DNA from: Aggregatilineales bacterium
GTDB taxonomy: Bacteria; Chloroflexota; Anaerolineae; Aggregatilineales; Ch27
Assembly (NCBI GenBank): GCA_029976005.1
Contig: JARKOQ010000096.1
Coordinates: 62,001-126,000 of the forward strand
Direction of reading: 5' to 3'
DNA: 64,000 bases
Each line of letters begins with the position of its first letter. The first letter of the stretch is position 1. This document shows positions 1 through 8,922 of the stretch, piece by piece. The notes beneath the pieces were generated by a model, which worked only from the letters and a program-made list of their open reading frames with translations, was not told the DNA's origin and searched no databases. A program made the translations under genes and the position numbers.

Positions 1-199
1 TCACCGGGAAGCCCACCGGACTGTCCACCTCTCCCCAGTAGATCACCAGCATTTCCGGCCGGTCGTACTCCGGCCAGAGGCCGACGCGCAGGCTCGCCAG
101 GCTGACGCCACCTCCCTGGGCCAGGGCCGGCCGCGCGATCAGAGAGAAGATCAGAGCGCACAACACGCCAGCCCAGCTCAGCCCATGTTTTGATTTCAT
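1..199 (-). CDS. Secreted protein of unknown function, 3' end cut by window edge
   Basis: This is the N-terminal part of a gene that runs off the left edge, so about 66 residues are visible. The start ATG at 199-197 is preceded by a purine-rich GGAGAGGGG site. The first 27 or so residues form a Sec signal peptide: a basic start (MKSK), a hydrophobic core, then an A-L-A cleavage site before Q-G-G-G. The visible mature part carries R-V-G-L-W-P-E-Y-D-R-P, which gives no family assignment. It is divergent from the sigma factor gene and shares its upstream region. The protein is exported; its function cannot be told from this fragment. Confidence 0.7.
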   Translation of the reverse strand, partial: MKSKHGLSWAGVLCALIFSLIARPALAQGGGVSLASLRVGLWPEYDRPEMLVIYWGEVDSPVGFPV

Positions 200-266
200 T
201 ATGCCCCTCTCCTTGAACCCGATGGAACGCGCCGGTCCATGCCCGATCGGACCCGCCTTCGCGGCG

Positions 267-296
267 TTGGCGGCGCGTATACGCGCGGGGTATACT
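267..296 (+). promoter_or_regulatory. Candidate promoter of the sigma factor gene with a palindrome in the spacer
   Basis: TTGGCG (267-272) and TATACT (291-296) are 18 bp apart. The 14-bp perfect palindrome GCGCGTATACGCGC (273-286) lies between them and could be an operator. Prediction from consensus only. Confidence 0.5.
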
Positions 297-372
297 CTCA
301 CCTCGCCGTCAAACATCCGCGGAATATGTACCCCAGGCCCGCAACCCTTAGCCCGACAAGGTGTTTATAGCT

Positions 373-1020
373 ATGACAATGCCCGATACCAGAGACTATG
401 GGCAGGCCGAAGATACCCAACTGGTACTCTGGGCGCGGAACGATCCCGAAGCGTTTGGGGAATTATACAGGCGGTACATCACAAAAATCTACAACTATGT
501 CTACTACCGCACCAATAATCACCACGACGCCGAAGACCTGACCGCCCGAGTCTTTTATCGTGCCATGGCGCACATCGACTCGTATACCGACCGGGGAATC
601 CCATTCTCGGCCTGGCTGTACCGGATCGCCCACAATCTCGTAGCCAACTGGCATCGCGATCGTGGACGCCGCCAGATTATCTCGTTGGAGGATTACGTGG
701 GCGACGGCCTGCGCGGTGAAGCGCCCGAACACCAGGTCGTCACGCTCGAAGAGAAGCATGCATTGATGGAGGCGATCAAACGCCTGCCGGAAGAGCGCCA
801 GCAGTTGATTATCCTGAAGTACGTGGAGCGTATGTCGAACGCCGAGATCGGGACCATCATGGACCGGACCGAAGGCGCGGTCAAGTCGCTCTATCATCGA
901 ACCCTGCTGGCCCTGCGTCGCGAGCTTTCATCAGATTCCGAAGATTCCGAAGCTCATGAAGACTCATCCAACGAAGAATCCGAAACGCCTCCTCCTCGCT
1001 GGCGGCGCTTCGGCCGATAG
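373..1020 (+). CDS. RNA polymerase sigma factor, sigma-70 ECF-like
   Basis: A 215-residue sigma factor with the two domains of group 4 (ECF) factors. Region 2 is around residues 25-90 (F-G-E-L-Y-R-R-Y, then D-A-E-D-L-T and the R-I-A-H-N segment that contacts the -10 element). Region 4 is around residues 130-185, with the L-P-E-E-R-Q-Q core and the helix-turn-helix N-A-E-I-G-T-I-M...V-K-S. The C-terminal 30 residues are acidic and Ser-rich, then basic. An AAGGTG site near 358 favours the ATG at 373; a GTG at 361 and an ATG at 379 are alternatives. The next gene encodes an anti-sigma-like membrane protein, so the pair probably forms a signalling unit. Target genes are unknown. Confidence 0.85.
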   Translation: MTMPDTRDYGQAEDTQLVLWARNDPEAFGELYRRYITKIYNYVYYRTNNHHDAEDLTARVFYRAMAHIDSYTDRGIPFSAWLYRIAHNLVANWHRDRGRRQIISLEDYVGDGLRGEAPEHQVVTLEEKHALMEAIKRLPEERQQLIILKYVERMSNAEIGTIMDRTEGAVKSLYHRTLLALRRELSSDSEDSEAHEDSSNEESETPPPRWRRFGR

Positions 1021-1040
1021 ACAAGGTCACGGCTAGCCTC

Positions 1041-1451
1041 ATGGATTCAGTTTCGAACTCCCGTTCCGACCGGCGGATCGCCAGCGTCCTGGCAGACTAC
1101 GCGGATGGCATCGCCCCGCTGGACACCCTGCTGGCGCAGTATCAGGTCTCCTACAGCGAGATCGCCGATCTGGTCGCCCTGAGCGACCTCCTGAGCAGCA
1201 AGCTGGCCGCGGTCTCGCCGTCGGCCGCGTTCGTGGAGGGGTTGTACGCGGACCTGGCGAGCGGCCGCCCGGTTCAGGCCTGGTACAACCGGCTGCTGCC
1301 CGAATCCCTTCACCTCTATCCGATGTCCAACCGGATGATGATCGCGGCGGGCATCGGCGGGATCACCCTGGCCTTCCTGACGGCGCGCTCGCTGTCCGGT
1401 CGGTTTGGCCTGCGCCATCGTGAGGAAACCTCCCGCGAAGCCCTGGCCTGA
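1041..1451 (+). CDS. Putative anti-sigma-like single-pass membrane protein
   Basis: A 136-residue protein encoded 20 bp after the sigma factor. Residues 10-75 are helical, with the pattern of a Leu-rich segment, then S-P-S-A-A-F-V-E-G-L. This resembles the short helical region of proteins that commonly follow sigma factors in Actinobacteria and Chloroflexi. A transmembrane helix lies around residues 98-116 (M-M-I-A-A-G-I-G-G-I-T-L-A-F-L), with a short basic tail. No zinc-binding H-x3-C-x2-C motif of ZAS anti-sigma factors is present. The anti-sigma role is inferred from position and topology. Confidence 0.6.
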   Translation: MDSVSNSRSDRRIASVLADYADGIAPLDTLLAQYQVSYSEIADLVALSDLLSSKLAAVSPSAAFVEGLYADLASGRPVQAWYNRLLPESLHLYPMSNRMMIAAGIGGITLAFLTARSLSGRFGLRHREETSREALA

Positions 1452-1531
1452 GGTCTGTCTTCCCTCGGGAAATCGCGCGCACCGGCCGTGTAGTCGCCTG
1501 TGAACTCCCCGGCCGCGGGTTATCACCATAG

Positions 1532-1568
1532 CGCGCCCCGGTCGCCTCGATCGGGGCGCGTTCTTTTT
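1532..1568 (+). terminator. Intrinsic terminator after the sigma/anti-sigma pair
   Basis: A 9-bp GC stem, CGCGCCCCG (1532-1540) with CGGGGCGCG (1552-1560), has an 11-nt loop and is followed by TTCTTTTT. It is well placed to end the sigma factor operon. Confidence 0.85.
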
Positions 1569-1592
1569 GGGTGACCACCCTATCCGTCCGGT

Positions 1593-1622
1593 TTGTACCG
1601 CGCCGTCAAACTGATGTATTAT
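1593..1622 (+). promoter_or_regulatory. Candidate promoter of the two-component operon
   Basis: TTGTAC (1593-1598) and TATTAT (1617-1622) are 18 bp apart. They lie just after the upstream terminator and about 120 bp before the response regulator start. Confidence 0.5.
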
Positions 1623-1740
1623 TGGGGAAGATCGAAGTCAAACCTGATCCTTGCCCAACATCGCACACTGTCTTTTTGAATCAACGACCGTCCCATGGGC
1701 TGCCATTGGCTGCGCTGGCAGCCATGTAACGAGGGAATCG

Positions 1741-2481
1741 ATGGCAAAGTTACGACCGTCCGACGCGCAGGACAAGATCACCATCCTCATCGTCGATGAC
1801 CATCCCTTCTTTCGAGAAGGGCTGAGCAAAGTCTTTTCCCTCGAAGAGGACTTTCTCGTCGTCGGAGAAGAGGCCGATGGCGAGCAGGCCCTGCTGGCGG
1901 CCCGCGAGCTCCAGCCCGACGTGGTCGTCCTGGACATCAACCTGCCGGGTATGAACGGCCTCCAGGTCACGCGCCAGCTCAAAGCCGACCGAACCGGGAT
2001 TGCCATCGTCACCCTGACGGCCTATCACGACGAAGAACAGGTTCTGCACGCCATGCGCGCGGGGGCCTCGGCCTACTACCCGAAGGACGTCGAGCCGTCC
2101 ACGCTGATCGAGGTGGTTCGCCGGATCGTCCAGGGGTACTATATTGTTGGCAACCAGATTTTCGACGAGGCCGGGCTGCGAAGCTGGCTCGACGCCGGCG
2201 TGGAAGCGGCGACCGGCCCGTACATGGTCGACCCGGCCGAGCACTTCGTCCCGCTTAGCCCGCGTGAGATGGAGATTCTCCAGTTCGTCACGCGCGGCAT
2301 GAGCAACAAGCAGATCGCCCTGGAACTGGGAATCAGCCACCAGACCGTGAAAAACCACATGACGTCGATTCTCAAGAAGCTCGACGTGGAGGATCGCACG
2401 CAGGCGGCCGTCTACGCGCTGCGCCGGGGCTGGGTTCGTATGCAGGACACGTTGTCCATCGCCGAGGATGACGACGAGTAA
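1741..2481 (+). CDS. LuxR/NarL-family response regulator (DegU-like)
   Basis: A 246-residue DNA-binding response regulator. The N-terminal receiver has the acidic pair D19-D20, phosphoacceptor D65 (V-V-V-L-D-I-N-L-P-G), Thr at 91/93 and K115. The C-terminal GerE/LuxR helix-turn-helix (about residues 175-240) reads L-S-P-R-E-M-E-I-L-Q and later S-N-K-Q-I-A-L-E-L and T-V-K-N-H. The ATG at 1741 is chosen because GAGGG at 1731-1735 sits 5 nt upstream. The partner kinase gene follows after 30 bp. The pair precedes the pilus genes, so control of pilus assembly is a reasonable but unproven guess. Confidence 0.9.
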   Translation: MAKLRPSDAQDKITILIVDDHPFFREGLSKVFSLEEDFLVVGEEADGEQALLAARELQPDVVVLDINLPGMNGLQVTRQLKADRTGIAIVTLTAYHDEEQVLHAMRAGASAYYPKDVEPSTLIEVVRRIVQGYYIVGNQIFDEAGLRSWLDAGVEAATGPYMVDPAEHFVPLSPREMEILQFVTRGMSNKQIALELGISHQTVKNHMTSILKKLDVEDRTQAAVYALRRGWVRMQDTLSIAEDDDE

Positions 2482-2511
2482 AAGCGCACCGATCGAGGGG
2501 TAGGAACATTC

Positions 2512-3606
2512 ATGGTTGACAAGACGCAAGGCCCGGTAAACACGCGTGACGAGCTTTTGAAACTCCTGCATACGGAAAACGACCGCATCTCGAAGCAGTT
2601 GACGGAACTGCAATCCCTGATCGATCAGACTCACAACGAAGTGGAGCGGTTGCAGCAGAAAAACGCCATGGTCACCAACCGGCTGCACCAGATCGAAGGC
2701 AACTTCGACAGCGTGCCTCGCCAGGATATCCGCGTCGCCTACAACGAAGCGATGGATACCCGAAACCGCCTGCTGACGATGCGCGGTAACCTGGAGAAGC
2801 TGCAGAGCGACCAGCGCCAGCTCGATCAGATGTCAAAGATCATCCGCCAGGTACTGGGCACGTTGGAGGGCCTTTCCCCCAGCGCCTTCTCCGGCGTGGA
2901 AACGAGCAGCCCGGTCGAGGTCAGCCCGGCGGCAATCAACATCATTCGCATCATCGAAGCCCAGGAAGTCGAACGCCAGCGCCTGGCCCGCCAGATGCAC
3001 GATGGGCCGGCCCAATCCCTGACGAACTTCATCCTCCAGGCCGAGATTTGCCAGCGCCTGTTCGATCGCAATCCGGACCGCGCCGCCGAAGAACTGAACA
3101 ACCTGAAGACGGTCGCGTCCGGCACCTTTCAGAAGATCCGCGACTTCATCTTCGATCTGCGCCCGATGATGTTGGACGACCTGGGCCTGATCCCAACCCT
3201 GCGGCGCTACACCGAAGCCTACAAGGAAAAGAGCGAGATGGCCGTCAACCTCCACATCCTGGGGGACGAACGGCGGCTCGAATCGCACCGCGAGGTCATC
3301 CTCTTCCGCAGCATCCAGGAACTGCTCAACAACTCGCGCGAACACGCCAGGGCCAGCAGCGTGACCATCACGCTCGATATGGGCCAGGACGTCATCACTG
3401 CGGCGGTCGAGGACAACGGGCAGGGCTTCAATTCCAACGCGGTATTCGACGCGAGCGAATCGGGCCACTCCGAAGATAAATCGCTCGGTCTGAAGACGCT
3501 GCGGGAGCGCCTGGAGCTGGTCGGGGGATCGATGGAAGTGGACAGCGAGGAAGGGCGCGGCACCAAGATCATGATGCGCATCCCGGCCGGGCAGCCTCCT
3601 CACTAA
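2512..3606 (+). CDS. Cytoplasmic sensor histidine kinase, DegS-like (HisKA_3)
   Basis: A 364-residue kinase with no transmembrane helix. Residues 10-125 are a Gln/Glu-rich coiled coil. The HisKA_3 dimerisation domain holds the phosphorylated histidine, H163, in R-Q-M-H-D-G-P-A-Q. The GHKL ATPase domain (about 250-360) has the N box (E-L-L-N-N-S-R-E-H-A), a G1 box (V-E-D-N-G-Q-G-F) and a G2 box (S-L-G-L-K-T-L-R-E-R). The soluble coiled-coil plus HisKA_3 layout matches DegS-type kinases, which phosphorylate NarL-type regulators such as the one encoded upstream. The signal is unknown. A nearby CpaE receiver domain is a possible second target. Confidence 0.9.
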   Translation: MVDKTQGPVNTRDELLKLLHTENDRISKQLTELQSLIDQTHNEVERLQQKNAMVTNRLHQIEGNFDSVPRQDIRVAYNEAMDTRNRLLTMRGNLEKLQSDQRQLDQMSKIIRQVLGTLEGLSPSAFSGVETSSPVEVSPAAINIIRIIEAQEVERQRLARQMHDGPAQSLTNFILQAEICQRLFDRNPDRAAEELNNLKTVASGTFQKIRDFIFDLRPMMLDDLGLIPTLRRYTEAYKEKSEMAVNLHILGDERRLESHREVILFRSIQELLNNSREHARASSVTITLDMGQDVITAAVEDNGQGFNSNAVFDASESGHSEDKSLGLKTLRERLELVGGSMEVDSEEGRGTKIMMRIPAGQPPH

Positions 3607-3660
3607 GAACCCGGCTTGTGGTCTCTGCCACAGGTTATAATCCTGTTACAGATCGGATAT

Positions 3661-3686
3661 AAGGCGGCCCGAGTGTCGCCTTTCGT
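3661..3686 (+). terminator. Weak candidate terminator between kinase and cpaB
   Basis: A short stem, AAGGCG (3661-3666) with CGCCTT (3677-3682), has a 10-nt loop and is followed by TCGTTT. It may attenuate read-through from the kinase gene, as a separate promoter follows. Confidence 0.4.
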
Positions 3687-3707
3687 TTGCTAGGACAATG
3701 TACCCGT

Positions 3708-3735
3708 TTGACTTTTTATTCTAAGCGAATACACT
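3708..3735 (+). promoter_or_regulatory. Candidate promoter of the pilus operon
   Basis: TTGACT (3708-3713) and TACACT (3730-3735) have a 16-bp spacer. They are followed by GGAGGT close to 3765, just before the cpaB start. Confidence 0.55.
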
Positions 3736-3774
3736 AAATTCAGTATTCGACCCTACTGGGGACCGGAGGTAGTT

Positions 3775-4905
3775 ATGCGCGGACGTGGCCGCTTACTAAT
3801 CCTGCTTGCGTTGATCATCCTGCTGGGTGTCATCGCGGTGGTGGTTGTGCTTCCTCAGCTTCAACGAACCGGCGGCACGGGCGCCAGCGCGGAGCCAACC
3901 CGCCAGGCCGAAGCAATCCCGACCGCTACGCCGATTGCCCTGACTGAAGTTGTGATCGCGATCCAGAACTTGCCGCGCGGCTTCAAGATCACGGAAGATT
4001 CAGTCGACGTTCGGTTGTGGCCCGCCGAATCGGCACCTTTCAATGCGCTTCAGAACCCAGCGGATGTGATTGGCAAGATCGCCAGGACGGACATCCCGCG
4101 CGAGTCGCCGATTCTCTTCAACGCGCTGGTGGAAGACCTGCGTGACCTGGCGACGGTGGGTTCCGATGCGGCCGCGGTGATGCCGCCCGGCCTGGTCGCC
4201 ATCACCATCCCGATGGACCGTATCACGGGCGTCGCCTACGCCATCCGCGAAGGCGACTATGTGGATGTGATCTTCTCCATGCTCTATGTAGACGTGGACG
4301 AGGAATTCCAGTCGATTACCCCCAATCTTCAGACCCTGACCAGCACGAGCGAATCCGGTCAGATCACGCTGGCCGCTTCCATCGAAGGCCGTCTGGACGT
4401 GGGCCTGGGCGGATCGGCGGTGATCGTCAGTCCACAGGAAACGCAGCGACCGCGGCTGGTGACTCAGCGCACCGTTCAGAGCGCCTGGGTGCTTCATGTC
4501 GGCGACTTCCCGATCACCGGCCATTACATTGGCCCCACGCCCACGCCCACGCCGCGTCCCACCCCGGCGGATGAGCGTCAGGCGCAGCAGACTCCGGCCG
4601 CCGACCGGCCAGCCGCGCAGGCCACCCCGGTCCCGCCGCCCGACAATATCACGCTGGCCGTGTCGCCTCAGGATGCGGTTGTCCTGGTCTGGGCCATCGA
4701 AGCCAAGCTGCCCATCACCCTGGCGCTCCGCTCCGCGACCGACATTTCCCAGGTACCGACGCAACCGGTGACGCTCCAATATATCATGAGCAACTTCAAC
4801 ATCACCGCGCCGGATCGGCTGCCCTACGCGCTGGAGCCTGCCCTGCGCAGTATTCGCCAGTTGATCGCGTTCCAGGAAATCACCCTGCGCGACTCGAGCA
4901 ATTGA
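3775..4905 (+). CDS. cpaB: Flp pilus assembly protein CpaB/RcpC-like
   Basis: A 376-residue membrane-anchored periplasmic-type protein of the Tad/Flp pilus system. One N-terminal transmembrane helix (about 7-28) is followed by a Thr/Pro linker. A SAF domain (about 55-115) reads A-I-Q-N-L-P-R-G-F-K-I and later P-R-E-S-P-I-L, and the RcpC-type region then runs to V-D-V-I-F-S. A second T-P-T-P-rich linker lies around residues 257-290. The start has a clear GGAGGT site. It is the first gene of cpaB-cpaE-cpaF-tadB-tadC. CpaB normally works with an outer-membrane secretin; none is encoded in this window, as expected for a cell without a typical outer membrane. Confidence 0.85.
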   Translation: MRGRGRLLILLALIILLGVIAVVVVLPQLQRTGGTGASAEPTRQAEAIPTATPIALTEVVIAIQNLPRGFKITEDSVDVRLWPAESAPFNALQNPADVIGKIARTDIPRESPILFNALVEDLRDLATVGSDAAAVMPPGLVAITIPMDRITGVAYAIREGDYVDVIFSMLYVDVDEEFQSITPNLQTLTSTSESGQITLAASIEGRLDVGLGGSAVIVSPQETQRPRLVTQRTVQSAWVLHVGDFPITGHYIGPTPTPTPRPTPADERQAQQTPAADRPAAQATPVPPPDNITLAVSPQDAVVLVWAIEAKLPITLALRSATDISQVPTQPVTLQYIMSNFNITAPDRLPYALEPALRSIRQLIAFQEITLRDSSN

Positions 4906-4953
4906 TCTGAACCGGGACACAACCAATCATCGTCAACAGAACTGGAAAGCGTT

Positions 4954-6273
4954 ATGAGCGGCGAGGCCGAACGTAAAATCCGTGTCATGATCGTGGATGA
5001 CATCCCGGAAACACGGGAGCAGATCAAAAAGCTCCTGATGTTTGAGCCGGACTTCGAAGTCATTGGCACTGCCGGGACAGGCCGCGAAGGCCTGGACATG
5101 GCCCGCGAGACGCAGCCAAACATCATTCTGATGGACATCAACATGCCGGATATGGACGGCATCCAGGCCACGGAACAGATCGCCACGGCGGTTCCCATGG
5201 CTGCCGTGGTCATGATGTCGGTTCAGAGCGAAGCGGACTACCTGCGGCGGGCCATGCTGGCCGGAGCCAGCGACTTCCTGACCAAGCCGGTCTCGGGTGA
5301 CGACCTCTACAACACCCTGCGCAAGGTCTACGAGCGCAAGCAGGCGATGATCTCAACCATGCCCGTCGCCCCCCAGCCGGGGGCGGCAGGCCCCCGGCCA
5401 AGCGGAGCCACGGGTATGCTGCGCACGGCGGAGAAACGCCTGGGGCAGATTCTCGTGATCTACAGCCCCAAGGGCGGGGCCGGCTGCACGACCATCGCCA
5501 CGAACCTCGCTTCTGGCCTGATGCGCGACGGTACCCGCGTTCTGCTCGTCGACGCGGATGTCCAGTTCGGGGATGTGGGCGTGTTCCTGAATCTGAAAGC
5601 TCCGACCACTCTCGCCGACTTGTGCGAGAGCGTCGATGACCTGGACATGGAGCTGGTCGAGAACGTCCTGGTCACCCACGGCAGCGGCTTGCGCGTGCTG
5701 CTGTCACCCGAACCCGAACCGGGCAACCTGACGAATCCACTGCCCGGCGAAGCCGTCACCCGCGTCATCGCCAAAATCGCCTCTGCCTACGACTTCGTGA
5801 TCGTCGATACCGGTCCGCAAATCGACGCCCTGAACGCCGGCCTGTTCGACATCGCGCACAAGATCATGGTGGTGGCCAACCCCACCCTGTCGAGCGTGCG
5901 CAACGTGCGCGCCTTGCTCCGCCTTCTCGACGAATCGGAGTATCCGGCCGACAAGACCATGCTGGTGCTCAATCGCGTCATGGACGACAAGGGGCGCGGC
6001 GGGCGAGTCACCATCGCCACCGAGCTGATCGAGAAGAACCTGAAGCTGAAAGTTGTTTCGGAGATTCCCAGCGAAGATCGGGTCGTCCTCCATGCAGTCA
6101 ACCGGGGCGTGCCTGTCATCGCTATCTCCAAGGACCGCAACCGGCCACCCATCAAGGAACTGCTGGATTTGGCGGAGCTGGTGCGGCGCAAGCTCGGCGG
6201 CCAGGAAGAGCCTGTGCAGGAAGAGGAAAAGGAACAGAAGACCGGGGGTTTAAGCTGGCTTCGTCGTCCCTAA
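4954..6273 (+). CDS. cpaE: CpaE-like ATPase with intact N-terminal receiver domain
   Basis: A 439-residue fusion of a receiver domain (about 8-125) and a MinD/ParA-type ATPase (about 160-410). The receiver keeps all catalytic residues: D15-D16, phosphoacceptor D61 (L-M-D-I-N-M-P-D), S89 in place of Thr, and K111. The ATPase has a deviant Walker A motif (K-G-G-A-G-C-T-T) and V-D-A-D-V-Q-F-G-D. The tail is charged. CpaE/TadZ proteins place the pilus machine in the cell, and many have a degenerate receiver. Here it looks able to accept phosphate, and a histidine kinase gene lies 1.3 kb upstream. The gene sits 48 bp after cpaB and 38 bp before cpaF. Confidence 0.88.
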   Translation: MSGEAERKIRVMIVDDIPETREQIKKLLMFEPDFEVIGTAGTGREGLDMARETQPNIILMDINMPDMDGIQATEQIATAVPMAAVVMMSVQSEADYLRRAMLAGASDFLTKPVSGDDLYNTLRKVYERKQAMISTMPVAPQPGAAGPRPSGATGMLRTAEKRLGQILVIYSPKGGAGCTTIATNLASGLMRDGTRVLLVDADVQFGDVGVFLNLKAPTTLADLCESVDDLDMELVENVLVTHGSGLRVLLSPEPEPGNLTNPLPGEAVTRVIAKIASAYDFVIVDTGPQIDALNAGLFDIAHKIMVVANPTLSSVRNVRALLRLLDESEYPADKTMLVLNRVMDDKGRGGRVTIATELIEKNLKLKVVSEIPSEDRVVLHAVNRGVPVIAISKDRNRPPIKELLDLAELVRRKLGGQEEPVQEEEKEQKTGGLSWLRRP

Positions 6274-6311
6274 TTCACAAGTGGATTCTATAACCAGGTG
6301 AAGGTAAAGCC

Positions 6312-7754
6312 ATGTCTCTGCTAAAGCGGATCGAAAAAGGCAATCAGGGCAATCAACCGGGGGGTGGTCCACAAGGGCCAGGCGGCCCGGGTGGCCCAGC
6401 CGCCCCTCATGGCGATCAGGACGAGGAGTCCAGGCTGGCCCAGATGCGCGTTCGCCAGCGCGCCGCGCCAACCGCCGCCGCAGCCGCGCGCGAAAGTTAC
6501 ATGGACATCAAGAGCCGTGTCCAGACCAAACTTCTGGCCGAGCTTGATCCATCGATGGATATGACGCGCCACGCGGAGATCCGCAACACGATGGAGGAGC
6601 TGTATACCACCATCCTGGCGGAAGAGAATATCGTCCTGAGCCGGGCGGAACGCACACGCTTGTTCGATCAGATCGTGGCCGAAATCCTCGGCCTGGGGCC
6701 GCTGGAGCCGCTCCTGGCGGACGAGAGCATCACCGAGGTGATGGTCAACGGGCCGAAGAACATCTATGTCGAGCGCAAGGGTACTCTGCACCGGGTCAAC
6801 ATCTCGTTTGAGAACGAAGACCACGTCCTGCGCATCCTGGACCGCATCGTCGCGCCGCTGGGCCGCCGTATCGACGAAAGCCAGCCCTACGTAGACGCCC
6901 GTCTGGCGGACGGCTCCCGCGTGAACGCGGTCATTCGCCCCATCTCCCTGGTCGGCCCCACGATCACCATTCGTAAGTTCGCCAAGAAACCGCTGACCAC
7001 GGAAGACCTGATCCGTTTCGGTTCGGTCACCCAGGAAATCGTCGAATTCCTGCGCGCCTGCGTTATCGCGCGCCTGAACGTCATCGTGAGCGGCGGCACC
7101 GGCTCCGGCAAGACTACCCTGCTCAACGTGCTTTCGAGCTTCATCCCGGACGGCGAACGCATCATCACCGTCGAAAATGCTGCCGAGCTTCAACTCCGGC
7201 AGGAACACGTGATCACGCTGGAAAGCCGCCCGCCCAACATCGAAGGCAAAGGCGAGATCACCATCCAGGACCTGGTGGTGAACTGCCTGCGTATGCGTCC
7301 CGACCGGATCGTGGTCGGGGAGTGCCGTTCTGGCGAAGCCCTGGACATGCTCCAGGCCATGAACACCGGTCACGATGGTTCCCTGACCACCCTGCACTCG
7401 AACAGCCCGCGCGACTCGATCTCCCGTCTCGAGGTGATGTGCCTGATGTCCGGCATGGACCTCCCGGTGCGGGCTATCCGCGAACAGATCGCGTCCGCCG
7501 TGGACCTCATCTGCCACCAGGACCGCATGCGCGACGGCACGCGGAAGGTCACCCGTGTCACCGAAGTCCAGGGCATGGAAGGCGATGTGGTCGTGCTCTC
7601 GGACATCTTCGAATTCGAACAGACCGGAATCGAGGCCAACAAGGTGATCGGGCGGATTCGCCCAACCGGCCTGCGCCCGAAATTCATGGATCAGATCGAG
7701 GCCGCGGGCATCCATCTGCCGCCCTCGATCTTCGGCATCGGCCAGCGCTACTAG
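6312..7754 (+). CDS. cpaF: CpaF/TadA-type pilus assembly ATPase
   Basis: A 480-residue secretion ATPase of the GspE/VirB11 superfamily that powers Tad pilus assembly from the cytoplasmic face. A Gly/Pro-rich disordered start (residues 15-35) precedes the N-terminal domain. The ATPase core has Walker [10 protein letters not shown] (around residue 260), the A-A-E-L-Q-L Asp-box region, a Walker B-like R-P-D-R-I-V-V-G-E, and T-L-H-S-N-S with its His. Length and order match CpaF. tadB and tadC follow and encode the membrane platform proteins. Confidence 0.93.
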   Translation: MSLLKRIEKGNQGNQPGGGPQGPGGPGGPAAPHGDQDEESRLAQMRVRQRAAPTAAAAARESYMDIKSRVQTKLLAELDPSMDMTRHAEIRNTMEELYTTILAEENIVLSRAERTRLFDQIVAEILGLGPLEPLLADESITEVMVNGPKNIYVERKGTLHRVNISFENEDHVLRILDRIVAPLGRRIDESQPYVDARLADGSRVNAVIRPISLVGPTITIRKFAKKPLTTEDLIRFGSVTQEIVEFLRACVIARLNVIVSGGTGSGKTTLLNVLSSFIPDGERIITVENAAELQLRQEHVITLESRPPNIEGKGEITIQDLVVNCLRMRPDRIVVGECRSGEALDMLQAMNTGHDGSLTTLHSNSPRDSISRLEVMCLMSGMDLPVRAIREQIASAVDLICHQDRMRDGTRKVTRVTEVQGMEGDVVVLSDIFEFEQTGIEANKVIGRIRPTGLRPKFMDQIEAAGIHLPPSIFGIGQRY

Positions 7755-7785
7755 CCGTCTCGCACCATCCCATGAGAAGGCGGGA

Positions 7786-7816
7786 TTGCACCGTTGCCGG
7801 CGGGGTATGCTATAAT
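7786..7816 (+). promoter_or_regulatory. Candidate extended -10 promoter before tadB
   Basis: TTGCAC (7786-7791) is 19 bp from a perfect TATAAT (7811-7816). The -10 is preceded by TG at 7808-7809, giving an extended -10. tadB-tadC may therefore be transcribed separately, and the leader would be about 95 nt. Confidence 0.6.
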
Positions 7817-7916
7817 GCAGTCAGAATGAACGGTGCGGGATCCATCCATACCATTCGAGCACGTTTACTGTCAGACCATGTAAGTCACGTCTGTGTGACC
7901 GGGTGAAGGCACAAGT

Positions 7917-8894
7917 ATGGATACTCAAACCATCATCATCATCGCCGCTGGGGTGCTCTCGTTCATCATCCTGATCGTCGGCATCATCAGCATCCGCAGA
8001 GAGAACAAAGACGTTATCGCGGAACGGTTGGGGCGTTACACCGATTTCGAGCAGGTCGTCGAAATCACCCCGGCCGGCGGCGAGACGGAGGAATCCAGCG
8101 CGCTTACCCGCCGGCTCGATCTGGCCTTGAACAACCGCGAGTTCGGCAAGAAGTGGAAAATCGCCCTGGCGAAAGCCGACCTGAAAATCACCGTGGCCGA
8201 GTATATGGCCCTGCATGTCATCACCACGATCGGGTTCTTTCTGGTTGGCATCTTCATCCTCTTCAAAGGCAATATCGTCGGTGCGCTGATCGCCGGCGTC
8301 ATTGGCTTCTTCGCCCCGCGCATCTATGTCAGCCGCAAGCAGAACAAACGCCTGATCCTGTTCGAGACCCAGCTTCCCGATACGATCAGCCTGTGGGTGA
8401 ACGGCTTGCGCTCCGGTTACAGTGTGCTCCAGGCCATGGAAGCCATTGCCAAGGAGTCGCCCGAACCGACCGCCAGCGAGTTTCGCCGCGTGGTTCAGGA
8501 AGTCCAGCTCGGCATCACCATGGAAGATGGCCTGGATCACATGCTCCAGCGCATGACCAGCGACGACCTCGACCTGATCGTCACCGCGGTCAACATTCAG
8601 CGCGAGGTCGGTGGTAACCTGGCCGAGATTCTAGATGTGATCGGACATACCATCCGCGACCGCATCAAGCTCAAGGGCGAGATTCGCGTGCTCACGTCGC
8701 AGGGACGCTACACCGGCTATCTGATCAGCGGTCTGCCGATCGTGCTGGCCCTCTTCCTGATGGTGATCAACCCGAACTACATGGGTGGCCTCTTCGAAAA
8801 CCGCATGTGCGGCTGGCCTATGCTGGGTATCGGTCTGGGCCTGATTGGCATGGGCACGGCGGCCATCCAGCGCATCGTCGATATCGACTACTAA
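7917..8894 (+). CDS. tadB: Tad pilus inner-membrane platform protein TadB
   Basis: A 325-residue integral membrane protein of the type II secretion F family. Hydrophobic segments lie near residues 5-25, 95-135 (two helices), 265-285 and 295-312. The T2SSF domain (about 150-275) reads P-D-T-I-S-L-W-V-N-G-L-R-S-G-Y-S-V-L-Q and later G-I-T-M-E-D-G-L. TadB and TadC are thought to form the cytoplasmic-membrane platform driven by the CpaF ATPase. The start has only a weak GAAGG-type site. tadC follows after 28 bp. Confidence 0.9.
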   Translation: MDTQTIIIIAAGVLSFIILIVGIISIRRENKDVIAERLGRYTDFEQVVEITPAGGETEESSALTRRLDLALNNREFGKKWKIALAKADLKITVAEYMALHVITTIGFFLVGIFILFKGNIVGALIAGVIGFFAPRIYVSRKQNKRLILFETQLPDTISLWVNGLRSGYSVLQAMEAIAKESPEPTASEFRRVVQEVQLGITMEDGLDHMLQRMTSDDLDLIVTAVNIQREVGGNLAEILDVIGHTIRDRIKLKGEIRVLTSQGRYTGYLISGLPIVLALFLMVINPNYMGGLFENRMCGWPMLGIGLGLIGMGTAAIQRIVDIDY

Positions 8895-8922
8895 CACAGG
8901 CGAGACTGGTAAGGAGACGACC

